Of a stretch of DNA of 64,000 nucleotides, positions 7,853-16,876 are shown piece by piece. The stretch comes from an uncultured Pelagibacteraceae bacterium. GTDB taxonomy: Bacteria > Pseudomonadota > Alphaproteobacteria > Pelagibacterales > Pelagibacteraceae. The notes under the pieces were generated by a model that saw only the letters and a program-made list of their open reading frames with translations, was not told the origin of the DNA and made no database searches. Position 1 is the stretch's first letter. Every line of letters starts with the position of its first letter. The stretch is from the NCBI GenBank assembly GCA_902520335.1, contig CABYNS010000001.1, positions 240,001-304,000 on the forward strand. The letters run 5' to 3'. Both the position numbers and the translations under genes were made by a program.

Positions 7853-9578
7853 AATTTATGTTTGCTTTATTTCCTTTAAATTCAATGACTTTGTCACATA
7901 AATCAAGAACTTTTTGGTTATGAGAAATTATGATAATTGTTTTGGATTTTTTTAAATCTAAAATATTTTTTAAAATTTTATCCTCTGTATCTTTATCTAA
8001 GGCATTTGTAGCTTCATCTAAAATTAATATATCTCTATCTTGATAAAGCCCCCTTGCCATTGCTAATCTTTGTGCTTGTCCCCCTGATAGAAGTTTTCCA
8101 CTTGGACCTACTATTGTATTTAGACCTTCAGGGAGATCATCAACTAAATTATCAAGATGGCAAAATTTTAAAATTTGATTTACTTTGTTAATTTCTACTT
8201 GCTTTTTATCCTCACTAAATAAAATATTTTCCAAAAATGAGTCATCTAAAATATAAAAATTTTGAGGAATATAACTAATTTTTTTTTGCCAAGCATTTCG
8301 AATGCTCGCTAGAGGTAAATTATCTATACTAATCTTTCCTGATGAAGGTTCTAATAAATTCATTACCAGTTTTATAAAAGTGCTTTTTCCAGACCCAGTT
8401 TCTCCTTTAATACCTATAATTGTGTTTTTAAAAATTTTTAAATTTAAATTTGAGAGAATATCTTGTCTTTTGGGATAATTGAAAGATACATCTTTAAATT
8501 CTATTGAGTCTTTAAAATCAAAATTTTTATCTAAATTTTCTTTTTGAAAATTTAAATCTGCTTTACTGAATTCTTTTGATAGTTTTTCTATTGATACCTT
8601 ACCATGTATTAATGCCATATTTTGAAGTAGTACACTATTTATAGAGGGGTAAGCTCTTAAAGCAGCAAAAAAATATAGTGCAACAAAAGCTATAATCGCT
8701 TCAACATTGTATCCTAATTTAACACTTAAAAATATTGTTACACATACTAAAGAAACGATAGAAAGTTCAATAAAAATTTTTGGTATTTTACTTATGACAT
8801 CCAAAAACATCTTTGATTGGAATTCTTTTTTTATAGATTCAATAAATTTTTTTATAATAAAGTTTTCTTTATTGTAAATTTTTACTTCAATTATTGCATT
8901 TAAGATTTGATTTATTATTTTGCTTTTAAACCCTCTTTCATGAAAAGCAATTTCGGATTTTTGTTTTAATTTTTTTCCAAAAATTTTTAAATAAATAAAC
9001 CCAAAAGCGACAAAAAGAAAAAAAATAACTAAAGTAATTTTTAAGTTTGCAAAAAGTAGTAAAAAAAAGATTAGCAATAATTGAATAATTTCTTTTATAA
9101 TTAATAAAAAAGATTTTATGTGAGCAACGGTAATATTTACCTCGGAGGAGATATTTCTTCCAAGAATTATAGGGTTATTAGTTGAATGAAAAAGATAATC
9201 TTTATTGATATAAATTTTGAATAATTTTGAACTAGTGCTAACTTTTAAATCTCTTGTTAATTTTGCATCAAAAAAATGGAATATAAAAATTACCAACGAT
9301 TTAAGCGCAAAAAAAGTAATTATACCGAAACATAGATATAAAAATAAATTTTCAGAATTAAAAAAAATAATCATAATATCTTGAAAACTCTCATTAAAAT
9401 CAAATTTGTTAATTAGAATGTTTTTATCTATTAAAATAGAAAAGAATCCAGGTATAATTCCTATGCCGATAGTCTCAAGGATACCAACCAGGATTGAAAA
9501 TAAGAAGTAAAAGATTAAATAAAGCCTCTCTTTTTTGTCTAAAATTTTATTAATATAATATAAATTTTCACTTATCAT
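7851..9578 (-). CDS. ABC transporter with fused permease and ATPase (MsbA/PglK-type exporter or flippase)
   Basis: A 575-residue half-transporter. The first ~310 residues are hydrophobic and hold about six membrane segments. The ATPase domain follows with Walker A GETGSGKST (392-400), signature LSGGQ (497-501) and Walker B ILILDEATN (about 517-525), then the SHNQ H-loop. Proteins of this design move lipid-linked oligosaccharides (PglK) or lipid A (MsbA) across the inner membrane. Within a polysaccharide island it probably flips a lipid-linked glycan. It overlaps the acyl-CoA-synthetase-like gene by 4 bp and is co-transcribed with it. No Wzx-type flippase was found in the window. Confidence 0.9.
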   Translation of the reverse strand: MISENLYYINKILDKKERLYLIFYFLFSILVGILETIGIGIIPGFFSILIDKNILINKFDFNESFQDIMIIFFNSENLFLYLCFGIITFFALKSLVIFIFHFFDAKLTRDLKVSTSSKLFKIYINKDYLFHSTNNPIILGRNISSEVNITVAHIKSFLLIIKEIIQLLLIFFLLLFANLKITLVIFFLFVAFGFIYLKIFGKKLKQKSEIAFHERGFKSKIINQILNAIIEVKIYNKENFIIKKFIESIKKEFQSKMFLDVISKIPKIFIELSIVSLVCVTIFLSVKLGYNVEAIIAFVALYFFAALRAYPSINSVLLQNMALIHGKVSIEKLSKEFSKADLNFQKENLDKNFDFKDSIEFKDVSFNYPKRQDILSNLNLKIFKNTIIGIKGETGSGKSTFIKLVMNLLEPSSGKISIDNLPLASIRNAWQKKISYIPQNFYILDDSFLENILFSEDKKQVEINKVNQILKFCHLDNLVDDLPEGLNTIVGPSGKLLSGGQAQRLAMARGLYQDRDILILDEATNALDKDTEDKILKNILDLKKSKTIIIISHNQKVLDLCDKVIEFKGNKANIN

Positions 9579-11362
9579 CTACGTTTACCATCTTTTACAA
9601 TCTCTTTTTTTATTTCAAATATAATTTTCTTATTTAAAATTGTGCTTATGTTATTAATTTTTTTATTTGGATTTTCTAACAGATCTCTTAAAATTCGCCT
9701 CATAATTTTACCACTTCTTGTTTTAGGCAAAGAGCTTAAAAAAAATATTTTTTTCGGCAATGCATATGACCCAAAATTTTTGTACAATTCATCATTAATT
9801 TTTTTTTCAATTTCAAAAAAATTTTTCGAATTTATTGATGAAAAAATGACTATTTTATGACCTTCAATCTTATCTTTGATAGAAACTGCTGAAACCTCTG
9901 AAACATTTTTAATTTTAAGTATAATAGATTCAATTTCCTCTGAGCCAATTCTGTGCCCTCTAATATTAATTACGTCATCACTCCTGCCATTGATTACCAA
10001 ACAATGATTTTTGTTTAGTTTACCAATATCAAATAAGTTAAAGTAACCATTTTTATCCCAATATTTCTCCCATATTTTTTTTCCATTAATTACATTAATC
10101 ATACACCCAGGCCAAATAGTTTTTATTTTTAATTCTATTAATTTTTGTTTAATCTTAACATTAAGTTTAAGGTAACCACTTATAGATTTACCTACAGTAC
10201 CGTAAGTTTTATTTTTAAGTTTATCATTAAATTCTGGAGAAAAAATAATACCACCAGTTTCAGTTTGAAAATAAGTATTAACAATAGGATTATTTTTTTT
10301 AACAAAAGAATTAGCATACCATTTTGCAATACTGCTAGCCAATGGTTCACCCATTGATCCAAGAGTTTTAAGGTTTTTTGACCTAAATTTTATATTTGGA
10401 TCGATTGATTTTAGCATTCTAATTAATGTAACAGGTAAATAAAGAATAGTTACTTTATATGTTTTCAGCACTTTTAAAAATTTTTTGACGTTTAAAATTG
10501 ATATTGGTTTTTCTATTATTATAGATGTTGCACCAATAGACAATGGTCCATATAAACTATATGTATGACCATTGATCCAACCAGCGTCTGAAACACAAAA
10601 AATAATTGAATTTTTTTTCATCCCAAATTTCTTTTGACATGAAAATTTAGAATATATTAAATATCCAGCGCTCGAATGAATTATACCTTTGGGTTCACCT
10701 GTAGAGCCAGAGGTAAATAAATTAAACAAATGATGATTACTCAAGATTTCTTTGCCTGAGGTATGACTACATTTTAATCTAATTATATCATTTATATTTA
10801 AGTTAAACGTGTACTTATCTAGTTTGAGTTTTTGAAAATGAATAATCTTATAATTATATTTTTTTGAATTTTTTTTAAAAAAATCCAAAATTTTTTTATT
10901 TTTTGTTCTAGTAATTATCATTTGGGGTTTTAATAGTTTAATTCTTTTTAAAATAGCTTCTGACTGCAATTCCTCAAAAATTACAGTATGTGTAATTCCA
11001 AGTTTTGCACAAGAAAACATTGAAATTGAGGTCTCAATAGACGCTGAACCATGTATCATAATCTGATTAGAATTTTTTGATTTTTTATTTATTATAAAAG
11101 CAAATTTTTGTACGTAATTATCTAAATCTCTATAAGTAATTTTATTTTCACTCCAGTTTTCATCGATAGTAATTAGAGCAATTTTATTACCTAAACCTTT
11201 AAGAATATTTTTTTTAATACAATTAAAATATACATTTGTTTTTCCATCAGGAAACCAGTGGTAATAGTTTTGAACTTTTGAAATAATTTTTTTTGGCTTT
11301 TTATACCAACTGATTAAATCTTTTTTTTTATACCAAAAATTGAGAGATTTTTTATCTATCAT
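9575..11362 (-). CDS. Acetyl-/acyl-CoA synthetase-like AMP-forming enzyme
   Basis: A 595-residue adenylate-forming enzyme. It has the P-loop-like LFTSGSTGEPKGIIH, the FQTETGG motif, GRSDDVINIRGHRIG, and the C-terminal PKTRSGKIMRRILRDL with the catalytic Lys. The last two are very close to acetyl-CoA synthetase (usually ~650 residues). It activates an organic acid with ATP and transfers it to CoA, or possibly to the pantetheine arm of the acyl carrier protein encoded 53 bp away on the other strand. Next to that ACP and an SGNH hydrolase, a role in supplying acyl groups for decorating a glycan is likely; this is inferred. Confidence 0.85.
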   Translation of the reverse strand: MIDKKSLNFWYKKKDLISWYKKPKKIISKVQNYYHWFPDGKTNVYFNCIKKNILKGLGNKIALITIDENWSENKITYRDLDNYVQKFAFIINKKSKNSNQIMIHGSASIETSISMFSCAKLGITHTVIFEELQSEAILKRIKLLKPQMIITRTKNKKILDFFKKNSKKYNYKIIHFQKLKLDKYTFNLNINDIIRLKCSHTSGKEILSNHHLFNLFTSGSTGEPKGIIHSSAGYLIYSKFSCQKKFGMKKNSIIFCVSDAGWINGHTYSLYGPLSIGATSIIIEKPISILNVKKFLKVLKTYKVTILYLPVTLIRMLKSIDPNIKFRSKNLKTLGSMGEPLASSIAKWYANSFVKKNNPIVNTYFQTETGGIIFSPEFNDKLKNKTYGTVGKSISGYLKLNVKIKQKLIELKIKTIWPGCMINVINGKKIWEKYWDKNGYFNLFDIGKLNKNHCLVINGRSDDVINIRGHRIGSEEIESIILKIKNVSEVSAVSIKDKIEGHKIVIFSSINSKNFFEIEKKINDELYKNFGSYALPKKIFFLSSLPKTRSGKIMRRILRDLLENPNKKINNISTILNKKIIFEIKKEIVKDGKRR

Positions 11363-11415
11363 TAAGGAATACTTATAATATAAACAATTATTAATAAAAT
11401 AGTATAAAATAATAA

Positions 11416-11661
11416 ATGAAAAATAAACTAGAAGAAAAAGTTAAAAAAATAATGTCACAAACATTTAATTGTCAATTATCAGAATTGAATAACAAAACCT
11501 CGATACATCAATTGAAAAGATGGGACTCAATTAGTCATTATTTGCTTATAAGTAATTTAGAGAGATCATTTAATATTAAATTTCTATCAGGAGAACCAGA
11601 GACAATGGTTTCCTTAAAAATTATTTTAGCAACGATTATAAGTCATGGAAAAAAAAATTAA
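11416..11661 (+). CDS. Acyl carrier protein
   Basis: An 81-residue acyl carrier protein-like domain of four helices. The phosphopantetheine attachment site is the Ser of KRWDSISHYLL (about residue 38), where WDS replaces the common GxDS. The following ERSFNIKF is the usual recognition-helix end. Single ACPs with a WDS site are typical of surface-glycan and amino-acyl modification clusters rather than core fatty-acid synthesis. Its last 17 bases overlap the SGNH hydrolase gene, and it diverges from the adenylate-forming enzyme, which may load it. Confidence 0.85.
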   Translation: MKNKLEEKVKKIMSQTFNCQLSELNNKTSIHQLKRWDSISHYLLISNLERSFNIKFLSGEPETMVSLKIILATIISHGKKN

Positions 11662-12322
11662 GAAAATTTTAATTATTGGGGACTCGAATTGCTTACCAAG
11701 GTATAATGCTGATACTAAGAATGTTATAACGTTAGAAGATACTTATATATTTAACTTAAAAAACAAACTAAAAAGTTGTCATTTTGAGCAAGTAACCTTA
11801 GGTGGGATTTCTACCTCAGAATTGATTAATCATGCAATTCCTTATTATGTTAACTGGAAACCCGATATTTTACTATTACATACAGGAATTAATGATACTA
11901 AATCTCAATTTATAAAAGGAAGAATATTAAATTTTTTTTATAAAGTATTCTCATTTTTTAATTTTTCAAAAAAAGATATCAAATCGAAAATACTTTATAA
12001 TCCTTTTTTTTTGAAATATTACTCTCAAACCAAAACTGATATCAGAGTATTTGAAAATAATGTCAATAAGATCAAACTTTTATTTAATGAATCAAAAATA
12101 TTTTGGTTAGAAATTTTTAGCGATGAAAGAATAGATGATGAGAGACCAAATACAAAAAAAAATATAGAAAAATTTAATTATTCAATAAAAAAGGTTTTTG
12201 GTAAAAATTTTATTGAATTGAAAGAGTTAAATGAGAGAAAGTATTTTACAAACGATGGATATCATCTGAATAAAAATGGTCATACGAAGTTAACAAATAT
12301 TCTTATTGAATTATTTAATTAG
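11645..12322 (+). CDS. SGNH/GDSL-family hydrolase or acyltransferase
   Basis: A 225-residue SGNH-fold protein. The nucleophile block is IIGDSNCLPR (Ser at about residue 13), block III is HTGINDTK (Asn), and the catalytic Asp/His block is DGYHLNKNGH near the end. The family contains esterases and also acetyl/acyl transferases acting on polysaccharides. The start lies inside the acyl carrier protein gene (17-bp overlap), so the two are translationally coupled. A role in attaching or trimming an acyl group on a sugar is therefore likely. There is no signal peptide, so it should act in the cytoplasm. Confidence 0.85.
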   Translation: MEKKIKKILIIGDSNCLPRYNADTKNVITLEDTYIFNLKNKLKSCHFEQVTLGGISTSELINHAIPYYVNWKPDILLLHTGINDTKSQFIKGRILNFFYKVFSFFNFSKKDIKSKILYNPFFLKYYSQTKTDIRVFENNVNKIKLLFNESKIFWLEIFSDERIDDERPNTKKNIEKFNYSIKKVFGKNFIELKELNERKYFTNDGYHLNKNGHTKLTNILIELFN

Positions 12323-12424
12323 CTATCTGGTAATAAATTTAATTTTTTTAAAATGATCAAAAAAAAGTATGAATGACAATAAAATAAAATATAATGAACA
12401 TTAACTCATTTACTTCAGAATAAG

Positions 12425-14059
12425 ATGAAAAAATTAATATCTTTAGTTATTAACATTGCAAATGACAATTATTATGAGGATCTTATTTATAGAATACAAA
12501 AAACGTTAGATTTAAATTTATTTTTTTTGAATAAGATAAAAGATAAGAAAAAAGTTGAAATCATTTATGTAGATTGGGGAAGTAAAAAAAAAATTTCAGA
12601 CTTAATTTTTGTAAATAAAAATTTTAAAAATCAAGTTAAGTTTATTCATGTAAATGAAAAGTTAACTAAAAAATACTCAAAAAATTTTCCTAACAATTTC
12701 AATCACGAAGTTTCTTATAATGTAGGGATAAGAAGAGCTAAAGGAAAATATATTTTACAAACAGCAAGTGATCAATTTTTTAATTTTAATATGTGGAAAA
12801 ATTTATTAAGTTTTGTAAGTAGCCCAAAATTAGAAAAAAAAAATATTTATTTAATACCCAGAAAAATAATTGATTACAATTTTTATAAAAGTAATCAAAA
12901 AAATAGTAATTATGAGAAATTTTTAGATTACTTAAATTCTACAAATTATAATTTCAAAGCACATACGTTTTATTCTGGAGGTGGATTTTCAACAATGCTT
13001 AGCAAATATAATTTTAATGCTTTGAGAGGGTTAAATGAAATTATGAGTCCAGGTACATCAAATGACTCAGAATTAATTTTAAGAACAAACTTACTTGGTC
13101 TTAATAAGATTAACACTGACAACATTGGAGTACATATGTTTAAATTTCCCCCTTTGAAAAACTCTCTAAGAAATGAATTAATCCGTTCTAATAGTTTAAG
13201 AAAAAAACCGTCTCTTCCAGACAGATACAACCCAAATAACTCTTCATGGGGTATGAAAAATCAAAAATTAAAAATTTCATATGCGAAGAATTTAAGTGCA
13301 TCTTTTGAAAATTCAACAAATATCCCAAATAAAAATTTTAAAGATTCAGACGAAAATAAATTAAATATATATGACACTTTATTAAATACCGATCAATTGC
13401 ATATTAGAAATATTTTTCAACTTCATAAAATTTTTACAATTATCAAAATTATTAAAATATTTGAAATAAATAAATTAGTAGAGTTTGGGTATAGTAATTC
13501 TTCTACATTAGAGATAATCGGAAATAAGTTTAAATACTTAGATATTTTATTTTATGACTTTAGTAAAAAAAATTTAGGCCACGGTTATTACAAAAGAATA
13601 GGTAAAATTATCAAATCTTTTGATACTAAAAGATATGGTTTATTTAATAGCATAATTTCTAAAAATACTCAGTATTTTTATGATTATGTAAATAAAAATT
13701 TTTCAAGTGACACAAATAATTTACTTATAATAAATCAAAAAGAAAATAATTTTTCAAAAAATATAAAATTCAAGTTATTTAAGAAGGGATTTCACAAAAA
13801 ATTTGGTTTTATTTTGATATTTAATTTTAGAATTAACGAAAAATTATCAAGAATTTCAAAAAATAATTTGAAATTTGATTTAATTAACAAAGACACTTTA
13901 CTGATTTTAAAGAATAAAAAGTTAGATGAAGCTAGGTTTAAAGATTTACATGTTTCAAGGGTGAATATTCTTTCAACTTATCTCATTTTTTTAATTCACC
14001 GTATATTTTCAAAATTTTTAAAAAAATTAAGATCTTTAATCTATTCCTTTATAAAATGA
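12425..14059 (+). CDS. Large GT2-like glycosyltransferase with an unassigned C-terminal half
   Basis: A 544-residue protein. The first ~230 residues look like a family 2 glycosyltransferase: an IIYVDWGSKK strand where the nucleotide would bind, then the helix SYNVGIRRAKGKYILQTASD, where TASD stands at the usual DxD metal site, and a SGGGFSTML acceptor-side segment. From about residue 345 a second region begins with LVEFGYSNSSTLEIIG, similar in layout to the glycine-rich loop of SAM methyltransferases but without the usual acidic residue pattern. It may be a degenerate methyltransferase-like domain. The gene follows a 102-bp gap with no visible element and ends directly against the convergent PhyH gene. 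Confidence 0.65.
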   Translation: MKKLISLVINIANDNYYEDLIYRIQKTLDLNLFFLNKIKDKKKVEIIYVDWGSKKKISDLIFVNKNFKNQVKFIHVNEKLTKKYSKNFPNNFNHEVSYNVGIRRAKGKYILQTASDQFFNFNMWKNLLSFVSSPKLEKKNIYLIPRKIIDYNFYKSNQKNSNYEKFLDYLNSTNYNFKAHTFYSGGGFSTMLSKYNFNALRGLNEIMSPGTSNDSELILRTNLLGLNKINTDNIGVHMFKFPPLKNSLRNELIRSNSLRKKPSLPDRYNPNNSSWGMKNQKLKISYAKNLSASFENSTNIPNKNFKDSDENKLNIYDTLLNTDQLHIRNIFQLHKIFTIIKIIKIFEINKLVEFGYSNSSTLEIIGNKFKYLDILFYDFSKKNLGHGYYKRIGKIIKSFDTKRYGLFNSIISKNTQYFYDYVNKNFSSDTNNLLIINQKENNFSKNIKFKLFKKGFHKKFGFILIFNFRINEKLSRISKNNLKFDLINKDTLLILKNKKLDEARFKDLHVSRVNILSTYLIFLIHRIFSKFLKKLRSLIYSFIK

Positions 14060-14740
14060 TTAAATTTTAAAGGGTTTTCTTCTGGCAGTTTTGCCTGAAT
14101 TAAATTTTGAACCCTTCTTAATGTATCCTAAAACTAAAACTTCTCTACGTGAGTTGCTCTTATTTCCTCCACTACCGTGAATTACTCTATTAGAGATTAG
14201 GATAGCATCACCAATGTTGCAATTAATTGATTTTTTTTTATATCTTTTGAATTTAGATAATTTAAAATTTTTGTCATTTAAACTTTTTAAATTTAGTTTT
14301 GAATTTATTTTTTCTTTATTAGATTTAGTGAAAAAAAATAAAGAACCATTTTTTTTTCTTACGTTCTGGAATGGAATCCATAAATTTGCAGAATTGTATC
14401 GCCCTGATCTAATAAAAAAATCATCTTGATGGGGTGGAAAACCAATTGTTTTTGGAGGATTAAAAAATCTTTCCGACTGCAATCCATATATCGATTTAAA
14501 ATTTAAAATAAAACTTATCTGATTTTTTAAAACATTATTTTTAAATAACTCTTCAACTCGTCTATTATTTTTATGAATTTGAATCTCTTGGGTTTTATAT
14601 TTATTTCTTAAATTAGTGGTATGCTTCTTAAGCATTTTTAAATATTTGATATTAAATAATCCTTCTATCTTTACATAGCCATCTCTAAAAAATTTTTTTT
14701 TTAAGTTATTTATATTTTCTATGTGATTTATTTTTATCAT
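14060..14740 (-). CDS. Phytanoyl-CoA dioxygenase (PhyH)-family 2-oxoglutarate/Fe(II) oxygenase
   Basis: A 226-residue double-stranded beta-helix oxygenase. The iron ligands are the His and Asp of PPHQDDFF (about residues 103-110) and the distal His of VIHGSGG (about 189). The Arg of NSRREVL binds 2-oxoglutarate. The family hydroxylates or oxidises small molecules, lipids or sugars with O2. It is the last gene of a ten-gene minus-strand operon and overlaps the preceding chimeric gene by one base. That upstream gene ends in a fragment of a second PhyH protein whose C-terminal layout matches this one, so this gene and the fragment may be relics of a tandem pair. Confidence 0.85.
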   Translation of the reverse strand: MIKINHIENINNLKKKFFRDGYVKIEGLFNIKYLKMLKKHTTNLRNKYKTQEIQIHKNNRRVEELFKNNVLKNQISFILNFKSIYGLQSERFFNPPKTIGFPPHQDDFFIRSGRYNSANLWIPFQNVRKKNGSLFFFTKSNKEKINSKLNLKSLNDKNFKLSKFKRYKKKSINCNIGDAILISNRVIHGSGGNKSNSRREVLVLGYIKKGSKFNSGKTARRKPFKI

Positions 14741-15948
14741 TAGTTAATCTTCATTCTTTTTCTTTGAGCGTTTTTACCAGGAATAAATTTTTCTCCAATT
14801 GGAAGATAGCTCACAGAATATAAGGGTCTAGATATTTTTGAATTATTTGGAAAAGATCCGTGGACACAATTTCCATGTAAAATAAGTAAGTCACCTTTTG
14901 AAAAATTTAATGTTTTTACTTTAAATTGTTTTTTAGTTTGAGCAACATTTCCAGGCTTCCCATCTTTTTCGCGATAACTTTTTTTAAATTTTTTTCTCTC
15001 ATTAATTAGCAGTTTTAAAAGAGAGTTTTTTATTGATACTTTTGGTTTCCAAGATGTATGTTTTCTAAATTTTTTACTTGATGGTATTTGTAAATTGATA
15101 TCCTTCACTCTAATTAACTTTTTATCCTTTTGTGTATATATTTTTTTATAGGAGAAATTAATTAGATATTCCAAAGCATCTTTGACACTTATAGATTTAT
15201 TTCCACCAATATTATATATTTCTCCAACTTTACCTCTTTTTGCGGTTAACCAATATGCCTCCATTGCATCATCTATATCTATTATGCTTCTCAGACTTTT
15301 TAGGTTTCCGTGCAATAATATTTTTCTTTTATTATTTTCTATCTCTACAATTTGTTTAGCAAAAGATGATTGAAACAAATTGTATCTCCTTCCATTTGTG
15401 TAAGAAAACATTCTTGTAATTATAATTTTTAATCCATAAGATTTTTGATAAACTTGACTTAGAAGATCTTGGAAACTTTTTGATACCGCATAAGGACTTA
15501 ATGGCCTCATTAATTGATTTTCTTTAATAGGCTGATCTTTTTTATTAACATTTCCATAAACTTCTGAGCTACTACACAATATTATCAATGGTTTGATATT
15601 TAATTTCCTTACAGCCTCAAGAAGGTTTAAAGTTATTTTATTATTGTTATTAATAACTTTAATTGGGGAAAAAAAAGATTTTCTTACATCAGCGTATGAT
15701 GCAATATGAAATATTAATTCTGGTTTAGTTTTATTCAAATATTTTTTTGTTAAATTGAAATTCTGTAAATTTAATCTAGAAATACTCGATATTTTTTTTA
15801 AAATTTGATTAACATCTGAAACTTTTTTTCTTGTGGTTCCAAGTATTTTTATTTTTTTATTCTTATTATTTATGTGTTCAGCTAAATAGCTCCCTCCAGA
15901 GCCAGTTATTCCTGTTATTAAACAATTTTTAAAATTTCTGTTTTTCAT
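14740..15948 (-). CDS. Chimera: SDR epimerase/dehydratase (1-323) fused to C-terminal part of a PhyH oxygenase (324-402)
   Basis: Residues 1-323 form a complete GDP-mannose dehydratase-like extended SDR: ITGITGSGGSYLAEH (11-25), the SSSEVYG segment and a canonical YAVSK active site (153-157), ending in the usual TSWKPKVSIKNSL. Without a stop the frame continues at about residue 324 into 79 residues. These match the last third of a PhyH oxygenase: GDLLILHGNCVHGS with the distal iron His, then SRP, and GEKFIPGKNAQRKRMK. The first iron ligands (HxD) are missing, so the tail cannot be an active oxygenase by itself. The tail resembles the end of the next gene (GSKFNSGKTARRKPFKI). The epimerase part should still be active. 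An in-frame deletion or recombination between neighbouring genes is the likely origin. Confidence 0.85.
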   Translation of the reverse strand: MKNRNFKNCLITGITGSGGSYLAEHINNKNKKIKILGTTRKKVSDVNQILKKISSISRLNLQNFNLTKKYLNKTKPELIFHIASYADVRKSFFSPIKVINNNNKITLNLLEAVRKLNIKPLIILCSSSEVYGNVNKKDQPIKENQLMRPLSPYAVSKSFQDLLSQVYQKSYGLKIIITRMFSYTNGRRYNLFQSSFAKQIVEIENNKRKILLHGNLKSLRSIIDIDDAMEAYWLTAKRGKVGEIYNIGGNKSISVKDALEYLINFSYKKIYTQKDKKLIRVKDINLQIPSSKKFRKHTSWKPKVSIKNSLLKLLINERKKFKKSYREKDGKPGNVAQTKKQFKVKTLNFSKGDLLILHGNCVHGSFPNNSKISRPLYSVSYLPIGEKFIPGKNAQRKRMKIN

Positions 15949-16876
15949 GATTTAAATACCATCTTATAGTTTTATGTAATCCATCCTCTAAATTTGTTCT
16001 TTTAAAATTTTTGAATAATTTATTAAATTTAAAATTATCTAATACTCTATATTTCGCAGATGATTTTGACTTACTAACAAATTTAATCTCCTTTTTGATT
16101 TTCAATACTTTAATTATCTTTTTAGCTAGTTGTTTTATAGTTAATGAATTTCCTGAACTAAAATTAACTATACCTTTAAACTTATGATTACTTAAAATTA
16201 TACATGCTTTCGCTAAATCTTCAGCATAAACAAAATCTCTTGTGACAGATGGGTCGCCAAGGACTTCCAAGTATTTTTTTTTTGATAGTGCCTTTTTGAT
16301 TAACGCTGGTACAACATGAGAAGTATTCGTATCAAAATTGTCAAATGGTCCATATATACTCGAGGTTCTAATTATCTTTATATTCATATTTAAGCTTTCT
16401 AAATAATACATAAATATATTTTCAAGATATCTATAAGTTGAACCTACACCAGAATAAATTTTATAAGGCTTAATATTTAAGTCGATATCTTTTTCTTTAA
16501 TTGGTTTATTTAGTGGTTGATAAACAGTTGAGCTACTTACCCAAATAATATTTTTAACTTTATTAATTTTACATGCTTCAAGCAGGTTTATTCGCATCTC
16601 AATATTATTTAAATTGTTCTCAAAAAAATTTTTTTTTAAATTAAGAATTCCACTCCCTTTAACAACAACGATGTATACAATATCTTTATTTTTTGTTGCT
16701 TTAATACAGTCCTTAATATCTAGAAAATTAAATTTTTTAAAATATTTTTTTTTCTTATTATGAAATTTTGAATTAAAAGAACTTATAACATTTGCTTTTG
16801 AGTTAACTAATAATCTTGTAATATTGGATCCTAATAATCCAGAACCACCAGCTACTAAAATCTTTTTTTTTTTCAT
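15929..16876 (-). CDS. NAD-dependent epimerase/reductase (extended SDR, GDP-fucose-synthase-like)
   Basis: A 315-residue extended SDR with ILVAGGSGLLGSNI at residues 5-18, VSSSTVYQPL, and the IYGPFDNFDTNTSHVVPALI segment typical of GDP-fucose-synthase-type enzymes. The expected YxxxK active site is not seen. At that place the sequence reads YSGVGSTYRYLE, with no lysine four residues after a tyrosine. The enzyme may use a variant active site or act on an unusual substrate. It overlaps both neighbours (20 bp with the chimeric gene, 4 bp with the NUDIX-like gene), so it belongs to the ten-gene operon. Confidence 0.8.
   Translation of the reverse strand: MKKKKILVAGGSGLLGSNITRLLVNSKANVISSFNSKFHNKKKKYFKKFNFLDIKDCIKATKNKDIVYIVVVKGSGILNLKKNFFENNLNNIEMRINLLEACKINKVKNIIWVSSSTVYQPLNKPIKEKDIDLNIKPYKIYSGVGSTYRYLENIFMYYLESLNMNIKIIRTSSIYGPFDNFDTNTSHVVPALIKKALSKKKYLEVLGDPSVTRDFVYAEDLAKACIILSNHKFKGIVNFSSGNSLTIKQLAKKIIKVLKIKKEIKFVSKSKSSAKYRVLDNFKFNKLFKNFKRTNLEDGLHKTIRWYLNHEKQKF

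Noticed and set aside
12323..12424. Possible small gene or RNA in the 102-bp gap
   Set aside because: No frame with a plausible start of useful length, no hairpin; just AT-rich intergenic sequence.
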